Shown one piece after another: positions 31,478-40,000 of a DNA stretch of 64,000 bases (the stretch's first letter is position 1; the number at the start of each line of letters is the position of its first letter). The DNA lies in contig CAKZIX010000029.1 in the NCBI GenBank assembly GCA_936936565.1, positions 1 to 64,000 of the forward strand. Direction: 5' to 3'. The notes below the pieces were generated by a model. That model was not told the origin of the DNA and did not search any database. It saw only the letters and a program-made list of their open reading frames with translations. The translations under genes and the position numbers were made by a program. The stretch is from an uncultured Nocardiaceae bacterium (GTDB lineage: Bacteria; Actinomycetota; Actinomycetes; Mycobacteriales; Mycobacteriaceae).

Positions 31478-34400
31478 GGCTGCCGCAACGTTTCTGCGTT
31501 CAGCAACGAGTGCCACATCGTGTGCGCCAGTGCGGGAAACTCGGGTCCGGCCAGTGCCTCGAACGGGGCCTGCGGCCCGTACGCGTAGACGTGATAGGCG
31601 TCCTCGCGTTCGCCGAAGCGCCGCGACCACTCCTCGGCAGCGGCGGTGCGGGCCTCGGCGTCCGGGCTGCCGCCGTGCGTGCGCTCGGCATAGACCGCCG
31701 CCGTGCCCGCGGCCACGCCGAGCAGCTCGCGCAGTCCCCGATCCCGCAGTGCCACGAACGCTTCGAGCTCGGCAACCGGGTCTGGCGGTGCGGTGAGTTC
31801 CGACCGCCAGGCCGGACGGCGACCGGAGCCGCGCCCGGTGGTGACCGCGCGCAACGGGCGCTCCAGCGTCGCCGCGACGGCCAGCAACTGAAGCCAGGCG
31901 GTGAGCCGCTGTTTGGCGCCCAGACGCGAAAATCCGGTGCGCACAAGCACATCGGCGCGCAGGCCGCCGACCGTGCCGGTGAGCCGGCGGCCGTCGGCGA
32001 GCGCGATGTCGACGTCCACCGATGTCTCGGCCACGGCGTACAACGGCGCGGACACCCGCACCAGCGGTTCTACCGCGGCCTCGATGTCGGCCAGTGCGAG
32101 CGCGCCCAGGGTGAACGGCGGCACCGTGCCGCGCCGCCACTCGGCGGCCCGAAAATCGGCCGCGTCCGCACCCGCCAGCCGCGCGGCGAGCAGCCGGTCT
32201 CCGATGTCCCAGCGGGTGAGCGCAGCCAGCTCGACGTCGAGCGAGTCGGTGCTCGTGTCGTCGGCCTGGGGCAGCCGAATTCCCAAGCGCTGCCGCAGAA
32301 ATCCCTGCGTGGGGTGCACCACGAAGGCGATCAGGTCGGCCAGCTCGACATCGGCGGCGGGCACCGGCGGCAACGGCGCGGCCAGCAGCGGCGGCACCGG
32401 CAGCGGCGGCCGCTGCGCGGCGCGCGCACCGGCGAGCGCATCGGTGTCGAAACTGAACGGCCGGTCCCGGTCGAAGTTGCGCGCGTCGAACGGCTGCAAC
32501 GGATGGTGACGCACGACGGAGGTGCCCACCATCGCGGTGACCGCGTCGACGATTTCGCTCAGCGGGATCGCGGGCGGGCGCGCCGCCCCGCTCACCGGAT
32601 CGGCGCCGGTGTAGAACAGCAGCAGCCGATCGCCGGCGCTGAGTACCGCGTCGAGCAACAGCTGCCGATCTTCGCTGCGCGGATCCCGTTCGCCCACAAG
32701 CGGTTCGCGTGCCAGGACGTCGTCGCCGTCGAGCCCGCCCGCACGGGGGAACACGTCGTCGTCGAGGCCGAGCAGGGCCACCACCCGGTGTGGCACCGAA
32801 CGCATCGGCACCATGGTGCACACCGTCAGCTCACCGGTGCGGAAGTTGGCGCGGGTGGGCCGCCCGGACAGCCGCCCGGCGAACAGGGCGCGCACGTCGG
32901 CGAGGCGGAGCTCGGTGGCGGCCCCGAATTCGACCGCCGCGGCGATCTCGCGTCGCGCCGAGACATCCATCCATGCGTCGTCGGCGTCGACGTCGGTGAG
33001 CAGGTCCAGCGCGCGCAGCAACGCGGTGCACCACTGCGCGCCGGACTGCGGACCCCGCAGATCGCGCAACACCACCATCAGCCGGTCCACGAACTCCGCG
33101 AACCGCCCAGCGAGTGCGATGTCATTGCTCTCCACATCGTCGAGCGGGAGCACCAGATCCAGCCAGCCGCCGGAGGATTCGTCGGCGCTGACCCCGACCA
33201 GGATGCGGTCGACGGCGGTGCTGAAGGTGTTCTGCCGGTACTCCCCCAGGCCGTAGTCGGCCCGCTGGGCGCGCCCGAGCCCCCACCGCGCTCCAGCGGT
33301 GACCGACCAGTCGCGCAGCCGCTCGAGATCGTCGTCGTCGAAGCCGAACCGGCGCCGCACCGCCGGGCGCGCAGCCAGATCCAGCAACTCGCTGGCGGCC
33401 ACCCGACCGGTGGCCGACTCGAGTAGGCCGACGAGCACCTGTAGCAGTGAATTCGTTTGCTGCAGTGCGCGATCGGCGAGCCGCACGCGCAGCCCGTGGG
33501 CCGGATGGCCCGGAATGCCCTGCCCGAAGGCCGCGCGCACCAGCGGCGCGTAGGTCTCGATGTCGGGGCACATCACCAGGACGTCGCGCGGCTGCAGATC
33601 TGGATCGTCGGCGAAGGCGTGCAGCAGACATTCGCGCAGCACCTCCACCTGCCGGGCCGGGCCGTGGCAGGCGTGGACCTGGACGCTGTCGTCGAGCGCG
33701 GACGGTGCGGCCTCGCCCTGGACCCTGGGCGCGGCCGGCCCGGATGCGGTGTCGTCGCGGATGGCGCGTTGCAGCCGCCCGAGCACCGTGCCGGGCAGCT
33801 CGGGGCCCGGATGGTAGACATCGGCGGCGGAGCCGAGGCGGACCTGCAGCTCGCGTACGTCGCGGGACAGGCTGGCCAGTAGCGGGTTGCGCACCGCCAG
33901 CGCGGAACTGTCCGCACTGCGCAGCGTCACCGGCGCCCGCGCCGCGAGAGTGCGCCACATCGCGGGGCTCGGGTGCGGAATCCACAGGTGCACGTCACGA
34001 CCGGCGGCCAACGCCTGCACGACGGCCAGTTGATCGGTGCTCATCCGGGTGGTGCCGAACAGCGAGATACGCGACGGCAGCGCGATCGATTCCGGGTGGG
34101 CGCGCAGCCGGTCGCAGGCGGCGGCGAGGCGTTGCGGCGGGCTCGGCGTTCCGAGGCGCGCGCACAGCAGGCGCCACAACTGCGACTGCCAGGCGAGGTC
34201 GTCGGTCGCGTTCGCACCCGCGGCCCACGCCTCGAGCAGCTGCGGCCGCTGGGCGGCGTAGGCAGCGAACAGTCCGGCGATGTGCTCGGCGGTGGCGTAC
34301 CGGCGCCCCTCGCGGTGCGCGCCGGTGAGGTGCCGGGTGAGCGTCGCCGCCCACGGCTGGCCCAGTGAATCGTCAAGCACCGCAAGCACATCCCAGGCCA

Positions 34401-34647
34401 GCCGGTCCGGAGCCCAGGCCTCGTCGGCACCGATCGCCAGCTCCACCAGCCGCGCCGGCGACGGAAAGTCGATGTTCGCCGCGACCCCGAGCTGCGCCGC
34501 GATCTGCTGACACAGCCAGCGTTCGACCCCCTTGGCGGGCACGGCGACGACCTCGCGGGCGAACGGATCCGCGAGCGGCTCCGCAAGCACCTCGGCGAGG
34601 GCGGCGGCCAACGTGCTCGACCGCTCGGCGCGATGGACAGTGAGCAC
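31474..34647 (-). CDS. recC: RecBCD subunit RecC
   Basis: 1057 residues, the Chi-recognising, inactivated-helicase subunit of RecBCD. Features include VVAVPAKGVERWLCQQIA (near 40), SRISLFGTTRMSTDQLAVVQAL, LQPRDVLVMCPDIETYAPLV and VVALLGLDDDVFPRAGGLDG, then the inactive nuclease-like C-terminus with AFVVHPTQGFLRQRLGI. The start is GTG at 34647 (VLTVHRAERSSTLAAAL), supported by a TACAGT -10 box 5 nt upstream and by the usual family N-terminus. First gene of the operon. Confidence 0.92.
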   Translation of the reverse strand: MLTVHRAERSSTLAAALAEVLAEPLADPFAREVVAVPAKGVERWLCQQIAAQLGVAANIDFPSPARLVELAIGADEAWAPDRLAWDVLAVLDDSLGQPWAATLTRHLTGAHREGRRYATAEHIAGLFAAYAAQRPQLLEAWAAGANATDDLAWQSQLWRLLCARLGTPSPPQRLAAACDRLRAHPESIALPSRISLFGTTRMSTDQLAVVQALAAGRDVHLWIPHPSPAMWRTLAARAPVTLRSADSSALAVRNPLLASLSRDVRELQVRLGSAADVYHPGPELPGTVLGRLQRAIRDDTASGPAAPRVQGEAAPSALDDSVQVHACHGPARQVEVLRECLLHAFADDPDLQPRDVLVMCPDIETYAPLVRAAFGQGIPGHPAHGLRVRLADRALQQTNSLLQVLVGLLESATGRVAASELLDLAARPAVRRRFGFDDDDLERLRDWSVTAGARWGLGRAQRADYGLGEYRQNTFSTAVDRILVGVSADESSGGWLDLVLPLDDVESNDIALAGRFAEFVDRLMVVLRDLRGPQSGAQWCTALLRALDLLTDVDADDAWMDVSARREIAAAVEFGAATELRLADVRALFAGRLSGRPTRANFRTGELTVCTMVPMRSVPHRVVALLGLDDDVFPRAGGLDGDDVLAREPLVGERDPRSEDRQLLLDAVLSAGDRLLLFYTGADPVSGAARPPAIPLSEIVDAVTAMVGTSVVRHHPLQPFDARNFDRDRPFSFDTDALAGARAAQRPPLPVPPLLAAPLPPVPAADVELADLIAFVVHPTQGFLRQRLGIRLPQADDTSTDSLDVELAALTRWDIGDRLLAARLAGADAADFRAAEWRRGTVPPFTLGALALADIEAAVEPLVRVSAPLYAVAETSVDVDIALADGRRLTGTVGGLRADVLVRTGFSRLGAKQRLTAWLQLLAVAATLERPLRAVTTGRGSGRRPAWRSELTAPPDPVAELEAFVALRDRGLRELLGVAAGTAAVYAERTHGGSPDAEARTAAAEEWSRRFGEREDAYHVYAYGPQAPFEALAGPEFPALAHTMWHSLLNAETLRQP

Positions 34648-34652
34648 ACTGC

Positions 34653-34658
34653 ACTGTA
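34653..34658 (-). promoter_or_regulatory. -10 box TACAGT upstream of recC
   Basis: TANNNT element 5 nt before the recC GTG on the minus strand, consistent with an almost leaderless recCBD transcript. Confidence 0.4.
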
Positions 34659-34704
34659 GCCACGTACACCGACATCCGATCGAGGCAAGCCAGCGTGTCG
34701 AGGC

Positions 34705-34787
34705 GGGCGGGACGCAGTGTCCACTTTCGGCTTCGACAGGGCTGAACCTGCCGCGCCGGCACCGAAAGTGGGCGCTCAGTCCCGCCC
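34705..34787. repeat. Long imperfect inverted repeat between cupin gene and recC
   Basis: Arms of about 26 nt (34705-34730 and 34762-34787) share GGGCGGGAC and CCACTTTCGG blocks, with a mismatched centre and a 31-nt loop. The right arm covers the last codons of the cupin gene. It may terminate cupin transcription or be a copy of a dispersed REP-like element. Confidence 0.45.
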
Positions 34788-35147
34788 GACGAGTGATTCG
34801 TCGTGTGCGGCGGTCCGCGGACCACCAACGTTGCCGGTGTTCGGCACGCCGGTGGGCTCGATCAGCAGGGCATGCACCTCCCCGTGCGCCAGCGGGCAAT
34901 GCTCGACCCCGCGCGGCACCACGTAGAGCTGGCCGGGGTGCAACTCCACGTTGCCCGCGCGCATCTGGATGGTGAGGTGCCCGGAGGTGACGATGAACAG
35001 CTCGTCGGTGTCCTCGTGGCGGTGCCACACGAACTCACCCTCGAGCTTGACCACCTTGATCTCGTAGTCGTTGAGCCGGGCGACCACCTTGGGCGACCAG
35101 TGCTCGGTGAACAGGGACAGCTTCTCGGCGACGTCCACGGCCTGCAT
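34776..35147 (-). CDS. Cupin-domain protein
   Basis: 123 residues forming one small cupin barrel. Motif 1 is EFVWHRHEDTDELFIVTSG (His-X-His and Glu) and motif 2 is LHPGQLYVVPRGVEHCPLA (second-motif His), so a divalent metal site is intact. The short single-domain form is shared by sugar-binding and dioxygenase-like cupins; the function is unknown. The ATG at 35147 gives the usual N-terminus. An in-frame ATG at 35207 would add 20 residues; neither has a clear RBS. The gene lies 75 bp downstream of the VOC gene and may be cotranscribed with it. Confidence 0.7.
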   Translation of the reverse strand: MQAVDVAEKLSLFTEHWSPKVVARLNDYEIKVVKLEGEFVWHRHEDTDELFIVTSGHLTIQMRAGNVELHPGQLYVVPRGVEHCPLAHGEVHALLIEPTGVPNTGNVGGPRTAAHDESLVGRD

Positions 35148-35221
35148 GATATCGATGATGCCATCGTCGACCACCCCGGCCAGACCCCGAAACTGCCTGC
35201 GCGCCATGCCCGGCGCCCGGA

Positions 35222-35611
35222 TCAGCCGCCCGAGCCGTAGGGCCGGGTGATGATTTCCAGGAAGTGTCCGGCCGGATCGTTGAAGTACACCCCGCGCCCG
35301 CCGTCGTTGTGATTGATCTCGCCGGGGTGCCTGCCGTGCGGGTCGCCCCAGTGCTCGAGCCGCCACGACGTGATGCGCCCGTAGATGTCGTCGAAATCCT
35401 GCTCGCTCACCAGGAATGCGTAGTGCTGAGCACGGATTTCTTCGTCGGCGGGCACCTCGATGTAGTCGAGCGAGGCGCCGTCGTCGAGCGCGACCGCCAG
35501 GAACGGCCCGAAGGGCTTGGGGGCGGGCAGGCCGAACAGTTCGGTGAGGAAGTTTGCTGCCACCTGACGGTCGTGGGCGGCAACGATGGTGTGGTTGAAA
35601 CGAATTGGCAA
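35222..35611 (-). CDS. VOC-family protein, TTG start
   Basis: 129 residues of the vicinal-oxygen-chelate superfamily: IRFNHTIVAAHDRQVAANFLTELFG, HYAFLVSEQDFDDIYGRIT and GGRGVYFNDPAGHFLEIITRPY, the classic glyoxalase/dioxygenase C-terminal motif with Glu ligand. There is no ATG or GTG at the right place. TTG at 35611 is chosen because AAGGA lies 9 nt upstream and the product then begins LPIRFNHTIV, as in relatives. The substrate is unknown. Confidence 0.75.
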   Translation of the reverse strand: MPIRFNHTIVAAHDRQVAANFLTELFGLPAPKPFGPFLAVALDDGASLDYIEVPADEEIRAQHYAFLVSEQDFDDIYGRITSWRLEHWGDPHGRHPGEINHNDGGRGVYFNDPAGHFLEIITRPYGSGG

Positions 35612-35684
35612 GAGCCAGATTCCTTCGGTTCGACGCCTCCATGCCTGACGCAGTCCGCCACCGGCACGCGACGCTGAACTCAGA

Positions 35685-36887
35685 TTAGCGATCCAGCGCC
35701 GCGGCGCAAGAGTGCAGGTACCGGCGTTCGGGCTCGCTCGCGGTCGCCGCCGCGGCGGCGAGGTACTCGGCGCGCGCACCGGCCCGGTCCCCGGCACGCG
35801 CGAGCAGATGCGCACGTACGGCATGCACGCGATGGTGCGTTCCCAGCTCCGCGGCGGCGGTGCGCAGCGCGGCCAGCCCCGCGTCCGCGCCGTGCGTCAT
35901 CGCCACCGCCACCACCCGGTTCAGCGTCACCATCGGCCCCGGGGCCAGCCCGGCGAGCAGGTCGTAGAGCGCCAGGATCTGCGGCCAGTCGGTGCGGGCG
36001 CTGTCGGGCGCTTCGTCGTGCAGCGCCGCGATTGCCGCCTGCACCTGGTACGGGCCGACCGCGGCCGTGCGCAACGTGTCGGCTATCAACGCGCCGCCTT
36101 CGGCGATCAGCGCCGCGTCCCAGCGGGAACGGTCTTGTTCGGCCAGTGGCACCAGCGCACCGTCGGCACGTGTGCGCGCCGGGCGGCGCGCGTCGGTGAG
36201 CAGCATCAGGGCGAGCAGGCCGGCCACCTCACCGTCGCCGGGCAGTTGGCGATGCAGCTGCCGGCACAGCCGGATGGCTTCGCTGGACAGCTCCACCCGC
36301 GCCAGCCGGTCCCCGGAACTCGCGGTGTAGCCCTCGTTGAAGATCAGGTACAGCACGTGCCGCACCGCACCCATCCGCGCGCCCAGCTCCGGTGCCGGCG
36401 GCACCTGGAAACGCTGCCCGCGCAGCCGCTGCTTGGCACGGCTGATACGTTGTGCCACAGTCGCTTCCGGCACCAGAAACGCGCGGGCGATTTCCGCTGT
36501 GGTGAGCCCACCGACGGCGCGCAAAGTCAGCGCCACCTGCGCGGGCGGGCGCAGCTCGGGATGGCAGCACAGCAGCAGCAAGGTCAACGAATCGTCAACC
36601 CCGGAGGCCGACTCCCCCGGTGGTGGCGCCGCCGCAGCGACCGTGTGCTCCCGGCGCGCGCGGGCGTCGTCACTGCGTTGCAGCTCCAGGCGCCGGCGCG
36701 CGGCGACGGTGAACAGCCAGGCCTTGGGATGGTCGGGCAGACCGTCACGGCGCCACTGCACCGCCGCATCGAGCAGCGCCTCCTGCAGCGCGTCCTCGCA
36801 CACGTCGAAGTTGCCGTAGCGACGAACCAGCAACCCGAGCACCTGCGGTGCCAGCTCGCGAACCAGCCGGGAAAAGTCGTCGGTCAC
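35685..36887 (-). CDS. ECF42-type RNA polymerase sigma factor (DUF6596 domain)
   Basis: 400 residues. Sigma-70 regions 2 and 4 (RYGNFDVCEDALQEALLDAA near 25-45; LRAVGGLTTAEIARAFLVPE near 125-145) are followed by a long C-terminal helical, TPR-like extension (about 180-400) containing HVLYLIFNEGYTASSG. This is the hallmark of ECF42 factors, which use the extension instead of an anti-sigma factor. They normally sit beside a DGPF/YCII-domain gene, but here the partner is an alpha/beta hydrolase gene whose stop overlaps the GTG start by 4 bp. Confidence 0.85.
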   Translation of the reverse strand: MTDDFSRLVRELAPQVLGLLVRRYGNFDVCEDALQEALLDAAVQWRRDGLPDHPKAWLFTVAARRRLELQRSDDARARREHTVAAAAPPPGESASGVDDSLTLLLLCCHPELRPPAQVALTLRAVGGLTTAEIARAFLVPEATVAQRISRAKQRLRGQRFQVPPAPELGARMGAVRHVLYLIFNEGYTASSGDRLARVELSSEAIRLCRQLHRQLPGDGEVAGLLALMLLTDARRPARTRADGALVPLAEQDRSRWDAALIAEGGALIADTLRTAAVGPYQVQAAIAALHDEAPDSARTDWPQILALYDLLAGLAPGPMVTLNRVVAVAMTHGADAGLAALRTAAAELGTHHRVHAVRAHLLARAGDRAGARAEYLAAAAATASEPERRYLHSCAAALDR

Positions 36888-37690
36888 CTGGTCGCTTGCT
36901 CGATGACATCTGCGACGGCGCCCGGCTGCGATACCAGCACGGCGTGCGAGGCCGGCACTTCGGTCGTGCGCGCCGCCGCGCGCTGGGCCATGAATCGTTG
37001 CGCCGCAGCGGGAATCACGCGGTCTGCGGTGGCTACGACGTACCAGGTGGGCCGGCCCACCCACGATGCCGGACCGTTCTGTTCGAGATTGGCCGAGAAC
37101 GCGACCGAACGCTGATGGGCAACCAGCTGGGCGACCGCGGTCTCGTCGAGATCCTGGGCGTAGACATCGTGAAAGCGCTCGGCGGCCAGGTACGCGTCGA
37201 CGGATGTGCCGCCCAGATGCTTCAGCCGCAGCGCCGGGGCAACGGCCCGGCTGCCCGGAAAGCGCCCCGGATCCATGTCGAAGGACAGCGACTCGCCGCG
37301 CAACGGCGCGTACGCCGCGACGAACACCAGCGCCGCGACGTTGGGCAGGTGGATGTTGCTGATCACCGCGCCGCCGTAGGCGTGCCCGACGAGCACGATC
37401 GGGCCGTCGATGCCGGCGATGGCCGCCGCGACCGCTCGAGCATCTGTCACCGGGCCGCGCAACGGATTCTCGGGCACCACCACGGTGTGTCCGCGGCCGC
37501 GCAACTCCGCGGCCACGGCATCCCAGCTGGTGGTGTCGGTGAACTCGCCGTGCACGAGCACGACGGTGGGTTTGGCGACCGGCTCGGAGTTTCCGGCAAC
37601 CGCATTGCCGACGCCGGTGGCGATGCCCGCCATGGTGGCCCCGGCAGCGAGCAGGCCGCCGAGCAGCATCAGCAGAAACCGACGAACCAT
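36884..37690 (-). CDS. Exported alpha/beta-hydrolase-fold protein with Ala at the nucleophile position
   Basis: 268 residues. The N-terminal signal peptide or anchor (MVRRFLLMLLGGLLAAGATM) is followed by an alpha/beta-hydrolase fold: VVLVHGEFTDTTSWDAVAAEL, IVLVGHAYGGAVISNIHL, TWYVVATADRVIPAAAQRFM, and a late His in VPASHAVLVSQP. The nucleophile elbow reads G-H-A-Y-G, so the usual Ser is Ala, while Asp and His positions are kept. It may be a non-hydrolytic or altered enzyme. The RBS is strong (GGGAGGTGGGG). Coupled to the ECF42-type sigma gene by a 4-bp overlap, so it may be under the same control. Confidence 0.7.
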   Translation of the reverse strand: MVRRFLLMLLGGLLAAGATMAGIATGVGNAVAGNSEPVAKPTVVLVHGEFTDTTSWDAVAAELRGRGHTVVVPENPLRGPVTDARAVAAAIAGIDGPIVLVGHAYGGAVISNIHLPNVAALVFVAAYAPLRGESLSFDMDPGRFPGSRAVAPALRLKHLGGTSVDAYLAAERFHDVYAQDLDETAVAQLVAHQRSVAFSANLEQNGPASWVGRPTWYVVATADRVIPAAAQRFMAQRAAARTTEVPASHAVLVSQPGAVADVIEQATR

Positions 37691-37760
37691 GCCCCACCTC
37701 CCTGCAGCCGTAGCCAAGTAGTTTAGGCCGCTAACCGTGCTGCAGGGGTGAAGTTGAGGG

Positions 37761-38441
37761 TCAGTGTTGCGCTGGTCCGATGCCGATGCCACGGGCGGCC
37801 AGCCACGCCACCGGGTCGGTCTTCTGATCGGCGCCCCGCCACACCTCGTAGTGCAGGTGCGGGCCGCTGGACTGGCCGCGGTTGCCGACCGTGGCGATGA
37901 CGTCGCCGGCGCGCACGTGCTGGCCGGGCTTGACGAAGAACTCGTTGACGTGCCCGAAGATGCCGATGGTGCCATCGTCCTGCTGGACCCGCACCCACAG
38001 GCCGAAGCCGGACGCGGGGCCCGCCTCGAGGACGACGCCGTCGGTGACGGCGACGATCGGAGTACCGATCATGGCGGCGATGTCGACGCCGCCGTGGAAC
38101 TCGCCCCAGCGCGGGCCGAAGTTGGAGGTGAGAATGCCGGCGGTCGGCGCCAGCGCCTTCGGGCGGCGCGCCTCGGCCGCGGCGGCCTCGCGGGCCTTGT
38201 GCGCGGCTTCCTCGGCGGCGGCTGCGGCCGCCTTGGCGGCGGCCTCGGCCTCGAGCGCCGCGAAGTCGACCTCGCACGGCAGCATCGGGACGGTGGTCGC
38301 GGCGGCACTCGGCTGCGGTGCGGTGAGCACGGCGCCGGCGGCGGTGACGCCCGCCGTGGTGAGGAGGGTTCCCACCGCGACCGAGGCGGCGGCTAAGCGG
38401 CCTGCGGTACGGCGGGTCGATAACGATCCGGTAACTCGCAT
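37761..38441 (-). CDS. Secreted M23-family peptidoglycan endopeptidase
   Basis: 226 residues. A signal peptide (about 1-47, ending near ...PSAAATT) is followed by an Ala/Glu/Lys coiled coil (about 58-92) and a LytM/M23 zinc peptidase domain: TSNFGPRWGEFHGGVDIAAM (first His and Asp ligands) and SGPHLHYEVW (H-x-H). It should cleave peptide cross-links in peptidoglycan. The coiled coil is typical of cell-division hydrolase activators. RBS GAGGA precedes the ATG. It is preceded by a 189-bp AT-richer leader with direct repeats, suggesting tight control. Confidence 0.85.
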   Translation of the reverse strand: MRVTGSLSTRRTAGRLAAASVAVGTLLTTAGVTAAGAVLTAPQPSAAATTVPMLPCEVDFAALEAEAAAKAAAAAAEEAAHKAREAAAAEARRPKALAPTAGILTSNFGPRWGEFHGGVDIAAMIGTPIVAVTDGVVLEAGPASGFGLWVRVQQDDGTIGIFGHVNEFFVKPGQHVRAGDVIATVGNRGQSSGPHLHYEVWRGADQKTDPVAWLAARGIGIGPAQH

Positions 38442-38630
38442 TCCTCGAAGGTACGGACGGATGCGAAATTGCCGTAATTCGATCGTGATCGAACACCCGA
38501 AATGCGCAGAATTGCGCCCCTTGCCAGGCGGCCTCGCACCCCACCTTTACCGGCGCTGACCAGCGCAAACAAAGATCTAAACCTGTTTCGCCAAAGATCG
38601 CCTTGTAATCTCCGTCACGAAGCGGGAAAT
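38442..38630 (-). promoter_or_regulatory. Regulatory leader of the M23 gene with direct repeats
   Basis: 189 bp, clearly less GC-rich than its flanks, without a gene. On the minus strand it contains GTGAC and ATTAC half-sites 9 bp apart (38605-38618) and a repeated AAAGATC on the plus strand (38571-38577, 38593-38599). Response regulator MtrA, which controls M23 and NlpC hydrolases in related bacteria, binds direct repeats of about this spacing; the link is inference. Confidence 0.35.
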
Positions 38631-39908
38631 CTATCCGGAAATGCCTGCGTTTTGGGCTGCCCGCAGCCAGTCCGGAAACTCGCTCAACAATCGCCGATAC
38701 AACTCGTCGTCGGCGACGGTGTCGATGTCGTCGACGGCGAAGAAGCCGGCATTGTCCACCGCGCGCCCGCCCAGATTGTCCAGCTTTTCGAGCAGGCCGT
38801 AATTCGCTTTTCCGATACCCACGAACTGCCAGAACGCCGGCAAGTGTGACGCACGCTGCATCAACGCCGTGATCTCCCGCTTCTTGGAGAACCCGCCGTC
38901 GGTGAAGAACAAGACCAGCGTCGGGGCACCGCCGCGGCGCAGCCCGGAAATGATCTCGGACATGATCGGAATTTCGTCGTTGATCGCACCGATCGGGCCG
39001 TAGTCGATTCCGCCGTGCCGCCCGCTCAAATGCAAATAGGTCCGCGACCATTCGTCGGCCTCGTGCACGCTGATATCCGGCAGCCGCGCGAATCCGCTTC
39101 CGTACAAATAGGGTTCGAGCTTTCCGTCGTCGTCGATCTGGGTGGCCACCGCCACCATCCGCTCGACCACACGATTGACCACCTGCTTCTTGTACTGCGC
39201 GTGCATGCTGCCGGTCTTGTCGATCACCAGCACCACCCGCGCGCGAATCCCGGTCGCGCTCTTCTTGCGCAGGATGTCGGCCACCGCGCGCTTGCGCAGA
39301 TCGAGTTTCTGCCGTTTGTCCAGCGAGAGCTTGGCCTCGTCGGCAACCGTCCGCACGCCGTCGCCCGCCGGCGGAGCTGCCGGCGCGGCAACGGGATTCG
39401 CGGCCGGCGCATCGTCCACCGAGACGCCGTACTCGGTGACCAGGGCGGCCAGGCCGCGGTCCCAGCCGGCGCTGACATTGCGCAGTTTCCAGCCGTCGCC
39501 GCGCCGGTACACCTCGACCAGGGCGGCCGCCCGCTCGGACGACAGTCCCAGCGCCGGCGCCGACACCGTCGGCGAGCCGGGCTGGGTGACCCCGACGGCG
39601 AGCCCGGCGATGCCGGCCAGCGAGCCCGGCACCGAATCGTCGAGGGCGACCGCCACCGCCAGCGTTTGCACGCTCGTCGGCACCGCGCCCAGATCGATCG
39701 AAACGTGATCCGCGGCAACGAGTTTCACCGCGCCCTCGGGCGAGGCAGGCTGGTTGAAGAACACGAAATCGGCGTCGTTGCGCACCCGCCCTGCGGGAGT
39801 CAGTTGAAAGACCATCAGGTCCACGGCGCCGGGCGCCGCTCCGGACACCGAGATCGACAGGGGCGCGGTGGCGATCGCGACGTTGGCTCCGCGAGTCAGT
39901 TCGGGCAC
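38631..39908 (-). CDS. TerD domain - VWA domain fusion (TerF-like)
   Basis: 425 residues. Residues 1-165 are a TerD-like calcium-binding/stress domain (LTRGANVAIATAPLSISVSG, ALDDSVPGSLAGIAGLAVGV, DGWKLRNVSAGWDRGLAALV). Residues 200-425 are a von Willebrand A domain with MIDAS VVLVIDKTGSMHAQY and LVLFFTDGGFSKKREI. This is the TerF arrangement from tellurite/phage/colicin resistance loci, but no other ter gene is nearby. Likely a cytosolic stress protein. The GTG start is supported by a leaderless promoter. Confidence 0.8.
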   Translation of the reverse strand: MPELTRGANVAIATAPLSISVSGAAPGAVDLMVFQLTPAGRVRNDADFVFFNQPASPEGAVKLVAADHVSIDLGAVPTSVQTLAVAVALDDSVPGSLAGIAGLAVGVTQPGSPTVSAPALGLSSERAAALVEVYRRGDGWKLRNVSAGWDRGLAALVTEYGVSVDDAPAANPVAAPAAPPAGDGVRTVADEAKLSLDKRQKLDLRKRAVADILRKKSATGIRARVVLVIDKTGSMHAQYKKQVVNRVVERMVAVATQIDDDGKLEPYLYGSGFARLPDISVHEADEWSRTYLHLSGRHGGIDYGPIGAINDEIPIMSEIISGLRRGGAPTLVLFFTDGGFSKKREITALMQRASHLPAFWQFVGIGKANYGLLEKLDNLGGRAVDNAGFFAVDDIDTVADDELYRRLLSEFPDWLRAAQNAGISG

Positions 39909-39914
39909 GCAGCG

Positions 39915-39920
39915 ATCGTA
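39915..39920 (-). promoter_or_regulatory. -10 box TACGAT, leaderless start at 39908
   Basis: TANNNT element 6 nt before the GTG on the minus strand. No Shine-Dalgarno sequence. Confidence 0.45.
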
Positions 39921-40000
39921 TCCGCGCCGGGCTCCAACCGAATTCCAATCGCGCGCCCGTACGCTCGCGCGCCGTCGGGCGAACGCAACAGGAGGACAGG

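Noticed and set aside
28613..31588. 991-codon plus-strand frame over recB, and a 680-codon alternative minus frame
   Set aside because: Both are frame shadows of recB, which has all helicase and nuclease motifs in its own frame.
35222..35824. Longer 200-residue version of the VOC protein starting at 35824
   Set aside because: The extra N-terminus is Arg/Pro-rich, overlaps the adjacent sigma-factor gene and has no family similarity. The TTG at 35611 has a ribosome binding site and the correct N-terminus.
38442..38630. ydaO-type c-di-AMP riboswitch upstream of the M23 gene
   Set aside because: The gene class and leader length fit, but the conserved core blocks of that riboswitch are not present on the minus strand.
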